Source of the DNA: Phycisphaerales bacterium
GTDB taxonomy: Bacteria > Planctomycetota > Phycisphaerae > UBA1845 > UTPLA1
Length of the DNA: 64,000 nucleotides
Direction of reading: 5' to 3'
NCBI GenBank assembly: GCA_020639075.1
Contig: JACKHI010000001.1
Coordinates: 434,001-498,000, forward strand
Shown here: positions 25,715-34,162 of the stretch, one piece after another
Layout of the letters: each line of letters opens with the position of its first letter
How positions within the stretch are numbered: position 1 is the first letter of the stretch
Notes under the pieces: model-generated
The model's database searches: none
Seen by the model: only the letters and a program-made list of their open reading frames with translations
What the model was told of the DNA's origin: nothing
Program-made: the position numbers and the translations under genes

Positions 25715-27066
25715 CAGTCCACCCATTCCACGTCAAGTATGTGTGTCGCGCATGAGATGCACGGATCGTACGCTCGCACGAGCATCTCCAGCCGCATCGT
25801 GATCGCGTCCCTGTCCAATCCGTCCGCAAGCAACTGAGGCACGAGGGCCCGCATGTCCGCCTCGATGTTCGCGAGATTCTGCCCCGTCGGAATGACGAGA
25901 TTCGCCATCTCAATCGTTCCATGCTCATCGACACCGTATTCGTGGAAGAGGACGCCTCGCGGAACTTCCGCCGCCCCCGCGCCGCGCTCGAACCTTGTCG
26001 GCTGAACGAGCGGCTCGGGTCGAATTCCGATCGTCAGCAATTCGTCGATCAGCTCGATCGCAACCTCCATGCAATGGATCGTCTCCACGAGCTGCGCGGT
26101 ATTGTTGTGATACGGATTCATGCAGATCGCGCGAAGCCCCAACGCCGACGCCACCTCTTTTGCCTTCGGGTGCAGCTGCTCGAAATTGTTATTGAACCGA
26201 GCGAGCGCCCCGACGGCATAGGTGTCTGAAATCGGCGTCCGACAGTGCTTCGCCGCCGAATGCGGAACAACCGTCTCGATCACGCGATCGCGATACGAAG
26301 AAACGGGCGTCGGCGACGGATCCTTGGTTGACACGATGTCCCCGTCGTAAAACGCGTATTCACCGCCGCCGACGTCTTTCAGTGAGAGGTACTCCGTATC
26401 GCGCTCGAAATGCGGCACGGCCAGGCTTGCGAAGAGCTCCACCATCTCACGCGCATCCTCCCGCGCCGCCTCGAGACGCTTCTTCAACCCCAGCAGGTCC
26501 TCCGCCTTCGGAAAGTGCGTCACACCGCCGACATGAACGGCAATCGGGTGAATATGCCGCCCACCGACGACACCGCAAATGTCATTTGCCAGTTTCTTCA
26601 TGCGCAACGCGCGTTGGACCACATCGGGATGCGAACCGGCGAGGGGTATGACCGAGCCGACGCCGAGGTAGTCGGGCACGGCGAGAAAATACAAATGCAG
26701 CCAATGGCTCTGCAACTCCTCGCCCATGAGAATCAGCTTGCGCAGGCGATCCGTCTGCGGCGTGACCTGGATACCACAGGCGGACTCCATCGCATGCACG
26801 CTGGCCGTCGTATGCCCGACGGAGCAAATGCCGCAGATCCGGCATGTAATGTGCGGGGCATCGCTCCACGGACGACCCCTGAGAAACGACTCGAAGAACC
26901 GAGGACTCTCTACGATCGCCAGCTCGAGGTTCGTGATTTCGCCGTCCTTCACATTGACCGAGAGGTTCCCGTGACCCTCGACGCGCGTGATATGCTTGAC
27001 GCTGATCGCCACGTCGCGGGAAGTCAGTCGGTCATTCCTTTCCAGTACCGAGTCTTCATTGATCAC
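25714..27066 (-). CDS. hydA: [NiFe] hydrogenase large (alpha) subunit, group 3b type
   Basis: A 450-residue catalytic subunit that cleaves or forms H2 at the NiFe(CN)2CO site. The four nickel cysteines are in RICGICSVGH and DPCISCATH. A C-terminal tail (ILDVEWVD) follows the expected cleavage site after the His. Preceding signatures IVESPRFFESFLRGRPW and GGRHIHPIAVHVGG are family-typical. The gene order beta-gamma-delta-alpha is that of NADP-linked soluble hydrogenases/sulfhydrogenases of archaea such as Pyrococcus (established), which is why I assign group 3b. Confidence 0.95.
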   Translation of the reverse strand: MINEDSVLERNDRLTSRDVAISVKHITRVEGHGNLSVNVKDGEITNLELAIVESPRFFESFLRGRPWSDAPHITCRICGICSVGHTTASVHAMESACGIQVTPQTDRLRKLILMGEELQSHWLHLYFLAVPDYLGVGSVIPLAGSHPDVVQRALRMKKLANDICGVVGGRHIHPIAVHVGGVTHFPKAEDLLGLKKRLEAAREDAREMVELFASLAVPHFERDTEYLSLKDVGGGEYAFYDGDIVSTKDPSPTPVSSYRDRVIETVVPHSAAKHCRTPISDTYAVGALARFNNNFEQLHPKAKEVASALGLRAICMNPYHNNTAQLVETIHCMEVAIELIDELLTIGIRPEPLVQPTRFERGAGAAEVPRGVLFHEYGVDEHGTIEMANLVIPTGQNLANIEADMRALVPQLLADGLDRDAITMRLEMLVRAYDPCISCATHILDVEWVD

Positions 27067-27881
27067 GAAATTGTCTCCTCTTGATACGCCCCGTAGAACC
27101 GCAATTCGCTGAGCACTTTCTCAAGCGGAATGTCGTAGCGTTCCTGCAGGTTCAGGCCGGCGGCGCGCAGCGCTTCGGCGCTCAGGATTCCCCGACACGC
27201 CTCGCATCTCGATCCGAAGGACGGGCAGATTGCGTCACATCCCGCCCGCGTGATCGGACCGAGACAGACGATCCCCTTCTCGTACAGACACGGATTGCCT
27301 CGCTTCTTGCACTCGACGCACACGGCGTATTCCGGAAGCCGGAACGGCCGTCCGACAAGCAGACACTTCACGAGCCGCAGAAACTCCTCTTTGACCATGG
27401 GGCAGCCTGGCAGTTCGTAATCGACTTTGACGAACGCTGAAATCGGCTTTGCCTCCTGCGTATCGAACCACTTGGCTCGATCGCCATACACATACCGACG
27501 ATAGGAATCTTCCGGCTGATGGTTCTTGAGCGTGTTGATACCGCCGAGGCAGGCGCACGCGCCGATCGCCACGAGCGTTCCACACGCCTCGCGGAATCGC
27601 TTGACCTCCTCCACGTCGTCAGGCGTCGACACGGCGCCGTCGACGAATCCAATATCGATGTCCCACGAACGCTCCGAAATCGCTTCCCGAAAATTGACGA
27701 TTTCGATCGCGCCGAGGACGTCGAGCAACTGGTCTTCCAGCTCGAGAATCGCCAGAGAGCAACCCTCACAGCCCGTCAGGCTGAAGACGGCGACGCGGGG
27801 CTTGGCGCCGATCGACACGCTCGAGCGATGTGCTTCGTCGGGGAGACCGATCGAGCAGCTTGTTTCGAAATCAGTGTTCAT
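27063..27881 (-). CDS. hydD: [NiFe] hydrogenase small (delta) subunit
   Basis: A 272-residue iron-sulfur subunit. The proximal cluster ligands are TGCEGC, IGACACLGG and LPGCP, and the extra C-terminal cysteines (VCVECKKRGNPC, IVCLGPITRAGCDAICPSFGSRCEACRG) bind the medial and distal clusters. It has no twin-arginine signal, in agreement with a cytoplasmic active site. It overlaps both neighbours by 4 bases. Confidence 0.95.
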   Translation of the reverse strand: MNTDFETSCSIGLPDEAHRSSVSIGAKPRVAVFSLTGCEGCSLAILELEDQLLDVLGAIEIVNFREAISERSWDIDIGFVDGAVSTPDDVEEVKRFREACGTLVAIGACACLGGINTLKNHQPEDSYRRYVYGDRAKWFDTQEAKPISAFVKVDYELPGCPMVKEEFLRLVKCLLVGRPFRLPEYAVCVECKKRGNPCLYEKGIVCLGPITRAGCDAICPSFGSRCEACRGILSAEALRAAGLNLQERYDIPLEKVLSELRFYGAYQEETIS

Positions 27882-28732
27882 TCAATCGCCTCCCGGACAT
27901 TGGTCAGTTCGGCCAGGTTGAATACGGGGCCGTCCTGGCAGGCGTAAAGATGATTGACCTGGCAGTGGCCGCATTTGCCAATGCCGCATTTCATGCGGCG
28001 CTCCAGCGAGCAGTAGATCTGCTTCTGCGGAATGCCCCTCGCCAGCAGTTCCATTACGACGAACTTGAACATCACCGGCGGTCCGATCACGACTGCACGC
28101 GTATTCGGTTTGTCGAATTTCGGCAGCCGGCCGAACAACGTCGTCACGACGCCCACATTGCCCTTCCACGAGCCCGCGGCGCGATCGACGGTGACATGAC
28201 AGGAAACGCTCTCGTCCCTTTCCCACGTCACGATCTCATCGCGAAACAGCAGTTCCTCCGGCGATCGTGCCCCGTAAAGCAGGTGGAATTCGCCGAACCT
28301 GGGCCGTTCGTCCATGATGTACTGGATCAGCGAGCGCGCCGGCGCCAGCGCGCAACCGCCGGCGACGATCACAATGTCGCGGCCGACGAAGCGCTCAATG
28401 TCAAACCCGCGTCCCAAGGGTCCGCGAATCCCGATGAGATCGCCCTTCTCGATCTGATGGATGGCCGACGTGACGGCCCCGACGCGCCGGACCGTCAATT
28501 CGAAATACTCGCTGCGCGTCGGCGAGGAACAGATGGAGATCGGACATTCGCCGACGCCTAGCATCGACACTTGCACGAATTGTCCGGGCGCATGACCGAG
28601 ACTCCGCCCGTCGGGCCATTCCAATCGAAAGCGATTCTCAAGAGGTGTCAATCGCTCGACGTCGATCACGCGCGCCGGCCTGGGCCGGTAGACGTCGAGT
28701 GGCGAATCAACCTGTAATTCAGTTGCCAGCAT
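27878..28732 (-). CDS. hydG: Hydrogenase gamma subunit, FAD/NAD(P)-binding reductase
   Basis: A 284-residue ferredoxin-NADP-reductase-type subunit. The FAD domain has APGQFVQVSMLGVGECPISICSSP, the NAD(P) domain has IVIVAGGCALAPARSLI, and the C-terminal [2Fe-2S] binding loop is CSLERRMKCGIGKCGHCQ. It passes electrons between NAD(P)H and the beta subunit. It overlaps hydB and hydD by 14 and 4 bases. Confidence 0.95.
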   Translation of the reverse strand: MLATELQVDSPLDVYRPRPARVIDVERLTPLENRFRLEWPDGRSLGHAPGQFVQVSMLGVGECPISICSSPTRSEYFELTVRRVGAVTSAIHQIEKGDLIGIRGPLGRGFDIERFVGRDIVIVAGGCALAPARSLIQYIMDERPRFGEFHLLYGARSPEELLFRDEIVTWERDESVSCHVTVDRAAGSWKGNVGVVTTLFGRLPKFDKPNTRAVVIGPPVMFKFVVMELLARGIPQKQIYCSLERRMKCGIGKCGHCQVNHLYACQDGPVFNLAELTNVREAIE

Positions 28733-30170
28733 GCCGCGCCTCCTCCGCTAACTGATTCATGATTTGCTTGATGCTGATCTGAGCCGTACAGGCGCGATCG
28801 CAGCGTCCGCAGCCGACGCATCCATGATGGCCGGTCTGCTGTTGAATCCACGCCCCCTTGCGGAGAATCCGATGCCTCAAGCGATTTGCAGATGCGTCAC
28901 GGAAATTGTGACCGCCGGCCACGGAGGCGAACTCCCGCAACATGCAGCCGTCCCACGTCCTCTCGCGCCGACCGGACTCGACCGGCAGGTCGTTTTCGTC
29001 CTGGATGTCGAAACAGTAGCACGTCGGGCAGACGAGATTGCACGACCCGCAGGAGTAGCAGCGATTTGACGTCGCTTTCCACAGCAGCGAATCGTAGGAG
29101 CGGCCCAGGATACGCGGCACGTCCTTCCAATCAGCCTCGATTTCCTGCGGGAATGCCTCTCGCTTCTGGTCCAGATACGCGTCGAAGATCTCGATGTCCT
29201 TGCCTTCCGGAATGTAGAAATCCTCTTTGGGGCCGCCTTCGAACCAGCGTCGTCCCGCCTCCGTCCCGAACATGGCGCCCAGACAGCGTCCATTGCTTTC
29301 CGGACCGACGCACTTGAAACCGCGCAGCGCCGACGCGTCCACAACGTCGAACAGTGGATAGAGCATGACGTCGAATCCGCCTGCCGCGAGATTGGTGCCG
29401 ATGTCGCCGCAGAACACGCCGTCCGTGCAGGGCCGGGCGCAGTCGATGCCCACGATAAACGTGTTCTCCCGACGCGTAAGGTAATGCGTGTCCGACGGAC
29501 CATCCCGAAACACGACGTCGAGCGTCTCGATCGCGTGAAGATCACACGGGTGCACGCCGACGATGGCCGTCGGCCGATCGTCGATGCAGGCACGAGCCTT
29601 GAACTGGCCGTCCACGCGATCGAATTGAAGCAACGTCTCTCGCGCAGGCAGGAGTACGCCCTTGGGCCCGTACACGCAGTACCCGAAGTCCAGGGCGATT
29701 TCATCCGGACGTTTGACCACCTCGTAGAAATGCTGCGGCGCATGACCATGCGAGTCCGATCTTGCAACCGGACCGATCAGCGTCCGCGATTTGCCAAGTT
29801 CGGCAATTCGCTCCAGTAGGAACTTCCGCGTAATGATACAATCGAGCCGGAGTCCCTCCGTCGTTGATCGGGTTGCTGTGACACTGTTTCCATTACCGCT
29901 TTTTTGCAGAATTCCCATGATGACGATGACCAGATAGAAAATGGACAGCCCCGCGAACATTGTCAGCGCCGTCAGTACGCCGGCGCATCGAACCAACTCC
30001 GCAGGCGTAAACCCGTGCGTGGGCTCCTCGTGGGTCAATCTGACGATCGCGTGAACCAGTATGCCGATGCTCAGAGGCACGAGCACGATGACCTGTGGAT
30101 GCCCGAAGAAGATGGCGCAAAGTACCCTACCAAGGCTGCGCGGTTTCGAATTGACAGGTGGATGTTGCAT
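28719..30170 (-). CDS. hydB: Hydrogenase beta subunit, 4Fe-4S, with N-terminal membrane extension
   Basis: 483 residues, against about 340-370 for usual group 3b beta subunits. The core from about residue 110 is normal and ends with two clusters, CYSCGSCNLVCPTCYC and CVGCGRCDRAC. The first 95 residues are extra: two hydrophobic helices (about 26-44, VIVLVPLSIGILVH, and about 60-86, VLTALTMFAGLSIFYLVIVIMG) with a polar linker. The ATG at 30170 is 21 bases after hypE, so the extension is in the right place for operon spacing. A later ATG at residue 85 would leave a 270-base gap. The enzyme may be membrane-tethered, unlike known soluble members. Confidence 0.9.
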   Translation of the reverse strand: MQHPPVNSKPRSLGRVLCAIFFGHPQVIVLVPLSIGILVHAIVRLTHEEPTHGFTPAELVRCAGVLTALTMFAGLSIFYLVIVIMGILQKSGNGNSVTATRSTTEGLRLDCIITRKFLLERIAELGKSRTLIGPVARSDSHGHAPQHFYEVVKRPDEIALDFGYCVYGPKGVLLPARETLLQFDRVDGQFKARACIDDRPTAIVGVHPCDLHAIETLDVVFRDGPSDTHYLTRRENTFIVGIDCARPCTDGVFCGDIGTNLAAGGFDVMLYPLFDVVDASALRGFKCVGPESNGRCLGAMFGTEAGRRWFEGGPKEDFYIPEGKDIEIFDAYLDQKREAFPQEIEADWKDVPRILGRSYDSLLWKATSNRCYSCGSCNLVCPTCYCFDIQDENDLPVESGRRERTWDGCMLREFASVAGGHNFRDASANRLRHRILRKGAWIQQQTGHHGCVGCGRCDRACTAQISIKQIMNQLAEEARHAGN

Positions 30171-30191
30171 AACACTCGCCTCCCGCCGTTG

Positions 30192-31256
30192 CTAACAGAT
30201 CCGCGGCAATTCCTCCCCGTAAGGTCGCTGAACGATCCTCGCGCCGCCGGCGGTCGTCTTCAGTTCCACCAGTGGCGGCGTCGAATCGACGACCCGTCCG
30301 ATGATCGCTGCATGCCGACCTTCCGCGCATGCGCGCATCATGTCGCACACTGCGTCCGCATCGCGGTTCGCCACGACGCAGACGATTTTTCCCTCATTCG
30401 CGATCGTCAACGGATCCAGTCCCAGCATGTCCGCCGCATATCGTGCGCCGATTGTCATCGGGAGTGCGGACTCCTCGATCTCGACGCTGAACCCGCTTCG
30501 CTCGCTCACATCTGCGAGGACGCCGGCGAGCCCGCCTCGCGTTGCATCTCGCATGAATTTGATCTCCGCGCCGCTCGTAACAAGTCTGCGGATCATCCCA
30601 TTCAGCGGCGTCACGTCGCTACGAAGCGTCGTATCGAACTGGATGCCGCCGCGAACCGACATGATCGTCAGCCCGTGCTCGCCCAATGTCCCGCTCACGA
30701 GCACCTGGTCCCCCGGCGTTACTCGCGACATGCTCATTCGGCAGCCCGCAATTAACCGACCGACGCCCGCCGTATTGACGAACAAGCCCTCCCCCGTCCT
30801 CCGTTCAATGACCTTGGTGTCGCCCGTGACAACGCGAATCCCGGCACGCTTCGCCGTCTGAGAAATCGACGCAACGATCCGATCGAGCGTTTCAAGCGGC
30901 AGCCCCTCTTCGATGATCAACCCGAGGCTCAGTGCGACGGGCTCGGCGCCCATGACCGCCAGGTCGTTTACCGTCCCCGCGACCGCCAGCGCTCCGATGT
31001 CGCCGCCCGGAAATTCGAGCGGCGTCACGACGTAGGAATCCGTCGTAAAGACCACGTGATCGCTGCACCATGGCAGTACCGCGCTATCGTCCAACGTCGC
31101 GAGGTCCTCGTTCGCGAGCGCAGGCATGATCCGCTCCGCGATCAATTGTCCCGTCAGCTCCCCGCCCCCGCCGTGCGCCAGCACGATGCGCTCAACCCCC
31201 GTTTCCACGATCGGACGGGAGACGTCATTTCCGACCAGGCTGTGTATTGTCGTCAT
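30192..31256 (-). CDS. hypE: Hydrogenase cyanide-ligand synthesis protein HypE
   Basis: A 354-residue PurM-like protein that dehydrates a C-terminal thiocarbamate to thiocyanate to supply CN ligands. It has the LAHGGGGELTGQLI start, TTDSYVVTPLEFPGGDIG, and the essential C-terminal Cys in PRIC. The start at 31256 (MTTIHSL) overlaps the hypD stop by 4 bases; the frame's 18 extra upstream codons lie inside hypD. Confidence 0.97.
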   Translation of the reverse strand: MTTIHSLVGNDVSRPIVETGVERIVLAHGGGGELTGQLIAERIMPALANEDLATLDDSAVLPWCSDHVVFTTDSYVVTPLEFPGGDIGALAVAGTVNDLAVMGAEPVALSLGLIIEEGLPLETLDRIVASISQTAKRAGIRVVTGDTKVIERRTGEGLFVNTAGVGRLIAGCRMSMSRVTPGDQVLVSGTLGEHGLTIMSVRGGIQFDTTLRSDVTPLNGMIRRLVTSGAEIKFMRDATRGGLAGVLADVSERSGFSVEIEESALPMTIGARYAADMLGLDPLTIANEGKIVCVVANRDADAVCDMMRACAEGRHAAIIGRVVDSTPPLVELKTTAGGARIVQRPYGEELPRIC

Positions 31257-32347
31257 GACCGGGCTCCCATTGCGATCGCATGCCGGTTGTATTTGAACCA
31301 TGCGGCACACGTGCCTTCGCTACTGACCATGCACGGACCGATCGGCGTCAACGGCGTACATTCGTTGCCGAACAGCGCACACTCGCACGGCTCGATTCGC
31401 CCCAGAATGACCTCTCCACATCGACAGGAGGGATTGTCGAAATCCTCGCCCACGTGAATGTCGAACCGCCGCAGCGCGTCAAACGCCTGGAACTCCGGCG
31501 CAAGATCGAATCCGCTCATGGGTATCACGCCGAGAGCCCGCCAGACAGTGTCTCCCGGCACGAAAACCCGTCGGAGAATGTCCATCGCCGTTGCATTGCC
31601 CGACTCCGTCACGACGGCGGGATAGACATTCTCCACATACGATTCGCCGTATTCGATTTGGCGCGTCAGATGGACGAGCGCCTTGAGAATCTGCTCGGGT
31701 TCGAATCCGCCGACGACGCAGGGCTTACCGAATCGCGACGCAATTGGTGCATACGCGTTCGATCCGATGATGACGCTGACGTGTCCGGGGCAGAGGAACC
31801 CGTCGATCGACATGTCGTCGCATTCCAACAGCGCCACCATCGCCGGAACCACGAGCTTGTGCGACACAAGCACGCTGAAGTTGGGCACCTGGTCGCGCGC
31901 GGCCTCGAGGATCGTCAGGGCCGTCGCCGGCGACGTCGTTTCAAATCCGACGCCGAGGAAGACAACCTCGGATTCCGGATGATCACGCGCGATCTGCAGA
32001 GCGCGCAGAGCCGACGTCACGACCCGGAGATCCGCGCCCTTCGCTCGCTGCTTTTCAAGACTGCCGGAAAGACCCGGCACGCGAAGCATGTCGCCATATG
32101 TCGCCACGATGACGTTCGGCAGCGACGCCAAGTCGATCGCGGCGTCGATGTACCGTTGCGCCGTGACGCATACGGGGCAACCGGGGCCGCTGATGAGCCG
32201 GAAATTGTCAGGCAACATCGACCGAATGCCGCTGCGAAAAGCCGCGACGGTATGCGTTCCGCAGACCTCCATGACCCGGATTTCCCGGCCGATCGCGTCA
32301 CATCGCCGGTTCAGCTCCACTCGCAATTTCTGCATCTCGTGCATCAT
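31253..32347 (-). CDS. hypD: Hydrogenase Fe(CN)2CO assembly protein HypD
   Basis: A 364-residue iron-sulfur scaffold for the Fe(CN)2CO unit, working with HypC. Conserved motifs are MEVCGTHT, GPGCPVCVT, FLGVGFETTSP, LCPGHVSVIIG, and the C-terminal [4Fe-4S] ligands in NPSCRCGEVILGRIEPCEC. It overlaps hypC and hypE by 4 bases each. Confidence 0.97.
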   Translation of the reverse strand: MMHEMQKLRVELNRRCDAIGREIRVMEVCGTHTVAAFRSGIRSMLPDNFRLISGPGCPVCVTAQRYIDAAIDLASLPNVIVATYGDMLRVPGLSGSLEKQRAKGADLRVVTSALRALQIARDHPESEVVFLGVGFETTSPATALTILEAARDQVPNFSVLVSHKLVVPAMVALLECDDMSIDGFLCPGHVSVIIGSNAYAPIASRFGKPCVVGGFEPEQILKALVHLTRQIEYGESYVENVYPAVVTESGNATAMDILRRVFVPGDTVWRALGVIPMSGFDLAPEFQAFDALRRFDIHVGEDFDNPSCRCGEVILGRIEPCECALFGNECTPLTPIGPCMVSSEGTCAAWFKYNRHAIAMGARS

Positions 32348-32634
32348 CGCGCCGTTCCTTCAGCTGCCACGCGGCTCGATGCAACCATTTCGTCCGCATC
32401 GCGATCTAGCCCGGTCGCATCGCCTGCATAGCATGCCTTCAAGTATCCCCACGTTTCGAGGGCGTCCGACGTCTCAATCTTGGCAATTGAAAATCCCGCA
32501 TGCACGAGCACCCATTGGTCGACGCGAATCCCCGGCGTCAACGCCATCCGAACGCTGAGACGATTGCCGCCTAGATCGACGACGCCGTCCTCACCTTCGA
32601 GACTGATCACTTTCGCTGGAACGGCTAGACACAC
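32344..32634 (-). CDS. hypC: Hydrogenase chaperone HypC
   Basis: A 96-residue small OB-fold chaperone, starting MCLAVPAKV with the functional N-terminal Cys2, followed by VRMALTPGIRVDQWVLVHAGFSIAKI. It carries the Fe(CN)2CO group with HypD to the large subunit. About 20 C-terminal residues exceed the family core. It overlaps the HypF-like gene by 10 bases. Confidence 0.96.
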   Translation of the reverse strand: MCLAVPAKVISLEGEDGVVDLGGNRLSVRMALTPGIRVDQWVLVHAGFSIAKIETSDALETWGYLKACYAGDATGLDRDADEMVASSRVAAEGTAR

Positions 32635-33863
32635 GGAATGGCCTCCCCTTCACATGCGGCCGCGACAGCGGCCTGACCGAGCGAGAGCCCCGCGTCACCA
32701 ACGGCCACTCGCCGAGGCAGAAACACGCGCAGTCGCAGATTCGCAAGACGCGAAACGATGCCTTCGCGCAGCCGACGATTGGCGAAGCAGCCGCCTGACA
32801 GCACCACAGTCGACTCGTCGAATTTCTCGCACGCCGTGCGCGCGGCCGTCACGAGCATCGAGACGACTGTCTCGTGAAATCGCGCCGAAATCGCGCCGAC
32901 GGAATTACCGCAACTGAAATCTCGAATAATTGATCGGATTGCGGGCGCAAGCGACATGTGGATACGCCCGCCATCCACGTTGACCGCATACGCATAAGGA
33001 TCGCAATGGCCCGAATCCGCGACTGTTTCCAGCGCGATCGCCGCCTGCGCCGGCCGATCATTGCGCCTGCAAAGCCCAAGCAGGAAACTCACGCCGTCAA
33101 ACACGCGCCCTAGGCTCGAGCATCTCGGTGCGTTGAAGAACCGTTCCCCTCCGCCGCCTCCCTGCGAGGCCAACGCTTCGGCAAGATCGATCGCATCGGC
33201 CGACACGTCTCGAAACGACGGCGTGAGCCGCCGTCGCCAATCGTTACCGTATGCCTGTTGCAGCATGGCCGCCGCCGGTCGCCAATTCTCAAGCGCTGCG
33301 CGGTCCCCGCCGATTAACGGAAAATAGTCCAGATGCCCCACACGATCGTATTGGCGGTGCGTGCATAACATCAACTCGCACCCCCATGCAGCGCCGTCCG
33401 ATCCGTATCCGACGCCGTCACAGCATACGCCGACGACAGGCGACGCAATGCCCCAGTCCGCCATGACGCTGACCAGATGGGCGTGGTGATGCTGAACCGG
33501 CACGCGCGGCATGTTCAAGCTTCGCGCCAGATGCGTCGTCATATATTGCGGATGAAGATCATGCGCGATAATGCGAATGCGGCCGCGACGGCTCGCAAGC
33601 ATCGCGTTGATGGCGCTACTGAAACGCCGATAGTCGGCGGGATCCGTCAGCCTGCCCATCGATTCGCTGATCCGAACGGCGCGACCCTCACAATGACAGT
33701 ACGTGGAGTCATTTTCGGCGCCGAGCGCCAACACGGATGTACCGATGTCATGCTGAAGCGAGAATCGCCGCCCGACGCTGGGCCCCGCGTCCTCCGGGCC
33801 CGCGTGCAAGCCATCGTTAGTTTCATCGACGTCCGCTTCAAGATGCTCTGTTTCCGGTGCCAT
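32625..33863 (-). CDS. hypF: HypF Kae1-like carbamoyltransferase domain only
   Basis: 412 residues covering only the C-terminal half of HypF (normal length about 750). The Kae1-like domain is complete: SVLALGAENDSTYC, AHDLHPQYMTTHLA, VQHHHAHLVSVMAD, GVCCDGVGYGSDG, and LSGGCFANRRL near the end. The acylphosphatase, zinc-finger and YrdC-like domains that make carbamoyl-adenylate are absent, and no room for them exists before the promoter 40-50 bases upstream. Another protein must supply that activity. A GTG at 33866 is an alternative start. First gene of the hydrogenase operon. Confidence 0.92.
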   Translation of the reverse strand: MAPETEHLEADVDETNDGLHAGPEDAGPSVGRRFSLQHDIGTSVLALGAENDSTYCHCEGRAVRISESMGRLTDPADYRRFSSAINAMLASRRGRIRIIAHDLHPQYMTTHLARSLNMPRVPVQHHHAHLVSVMADWGIASPVVGVCCDGVGYGSDGAAWGCELMLCTHRQYDRVGHLDYFPLIGGDRAALENWRPAAAMLQQAYGNDWRRRLTPSFRDVSADAIDLAEALASQGGGGGERFFNAPRCSSLGRVFDGVSFLLGLCRRNDRPAQAAIALETVADSGHCDPYAYAVNVDGGRIHMSLAPAIRSIIRDFSCGNSVGAISARFHETVVSMLVTAARTACEKFDESTVVLSGGCFANRRLREGIVSRLANLRLRVFLPRRVAVGDAGLSLGQAAVAAACEGEAIPCV

Positions 33864-33900
33864 CACTCAACTCTCGATAGGCGTGCCGTAAACAAGCACT

Positions 33901-33916
33901 CGCAATTCAAATGCCA
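33901..33916 (-). promoter_or_regulatory. Sigma54 promoter of the hydrogenase operon
   Basis: On the minus strand, TGGCATTTGAATTGCG has the -24 GG and -12 GC separated by 10 bases and fits TGGCAY-N5-TTGC fully. Transcription would start near 33890, about 27 bases before the HypF-like ATG. It overlaps an imperfect palindrome (33908-33926). Confidence 0.8.
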
Positions 33917-33926
33917 ATTGGATTTG
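33908..33926. repeat. Imperfect palindrome over the -24 region
   Basis: CAAATGCCAATTGGATTTG reads as CAAAT-CCAA/TTGG-ATTTG with one extra base. It overlaps the upstream half of the minus-strand sigma54 promoter and could be a repressor or IHF-type site. Confidence 0.35.
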
Positions 33927-34022
33927 TCGCCGATTAACGGCAATTGACGAATCGTCGGCCGTCGCACGCTCTGAATCACCGCACGACTCCGCACTGTCTG
34001 CGAGAATTTCCGCAACGATGCG

Positions 34023-34039
34023 GTTGAGTCCCACTCAAC
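34023..34039. promoter_or_regulatory. Candidate activator site between divergent sigma54 promoters
   Basis: GTTGAGTcccACTCAAC: 7-base arms around a 3-base centre, 17 bp in all, the same geometry as classical NtrC sites. It lies about 50 bases before the CBS promoter and about 105 bases before the hydrogenase promoter. An ACTCAAC half-site also occurs at 33865-33871. Assignment to the response regulator is inference. Confidence 0.45.
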
Positions 34040-34089
34040 ACTTATCCGGTCTCAGTCGCAAAGATCGCCTGTCGAGTCGCGTTCCGGAC

Positions 34090-34105
34090 TGGCATGAAAA
34101 CTGCA
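34090..34105 (+). promoter_or_regulatory. Sigma54 promoter of the CBS-domain gene
   Basis: TGGCATGAAAACTGCA has GG-N10-GC spacing and differs from TGGCAY-N5-TTGCA at one base. The predicted start is near 34116, 47 bases before the GTG at 34163. The ATG at 34094 lies inside this element, which argues against it as a start codon. Confidence 0.75.
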
Positions 34106-34162
34106 GTGTTGTATGAGACATTTCCGCCGTCTTGGGCAGCGAAACACGTGGAGGTGCTTCCC

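Noticed and set aside
31280..32431. 383-codon plus-strand open frame
   Set aside because: Antisense to hypD, whose identity is certain.
34094..34162. ATG 34094 as start of the CBS protein
   Set aside because: It lies inside the -24 element of a sigma54 promoter, and the GTG at 34163 has a perfect GGAGG at the right distance.
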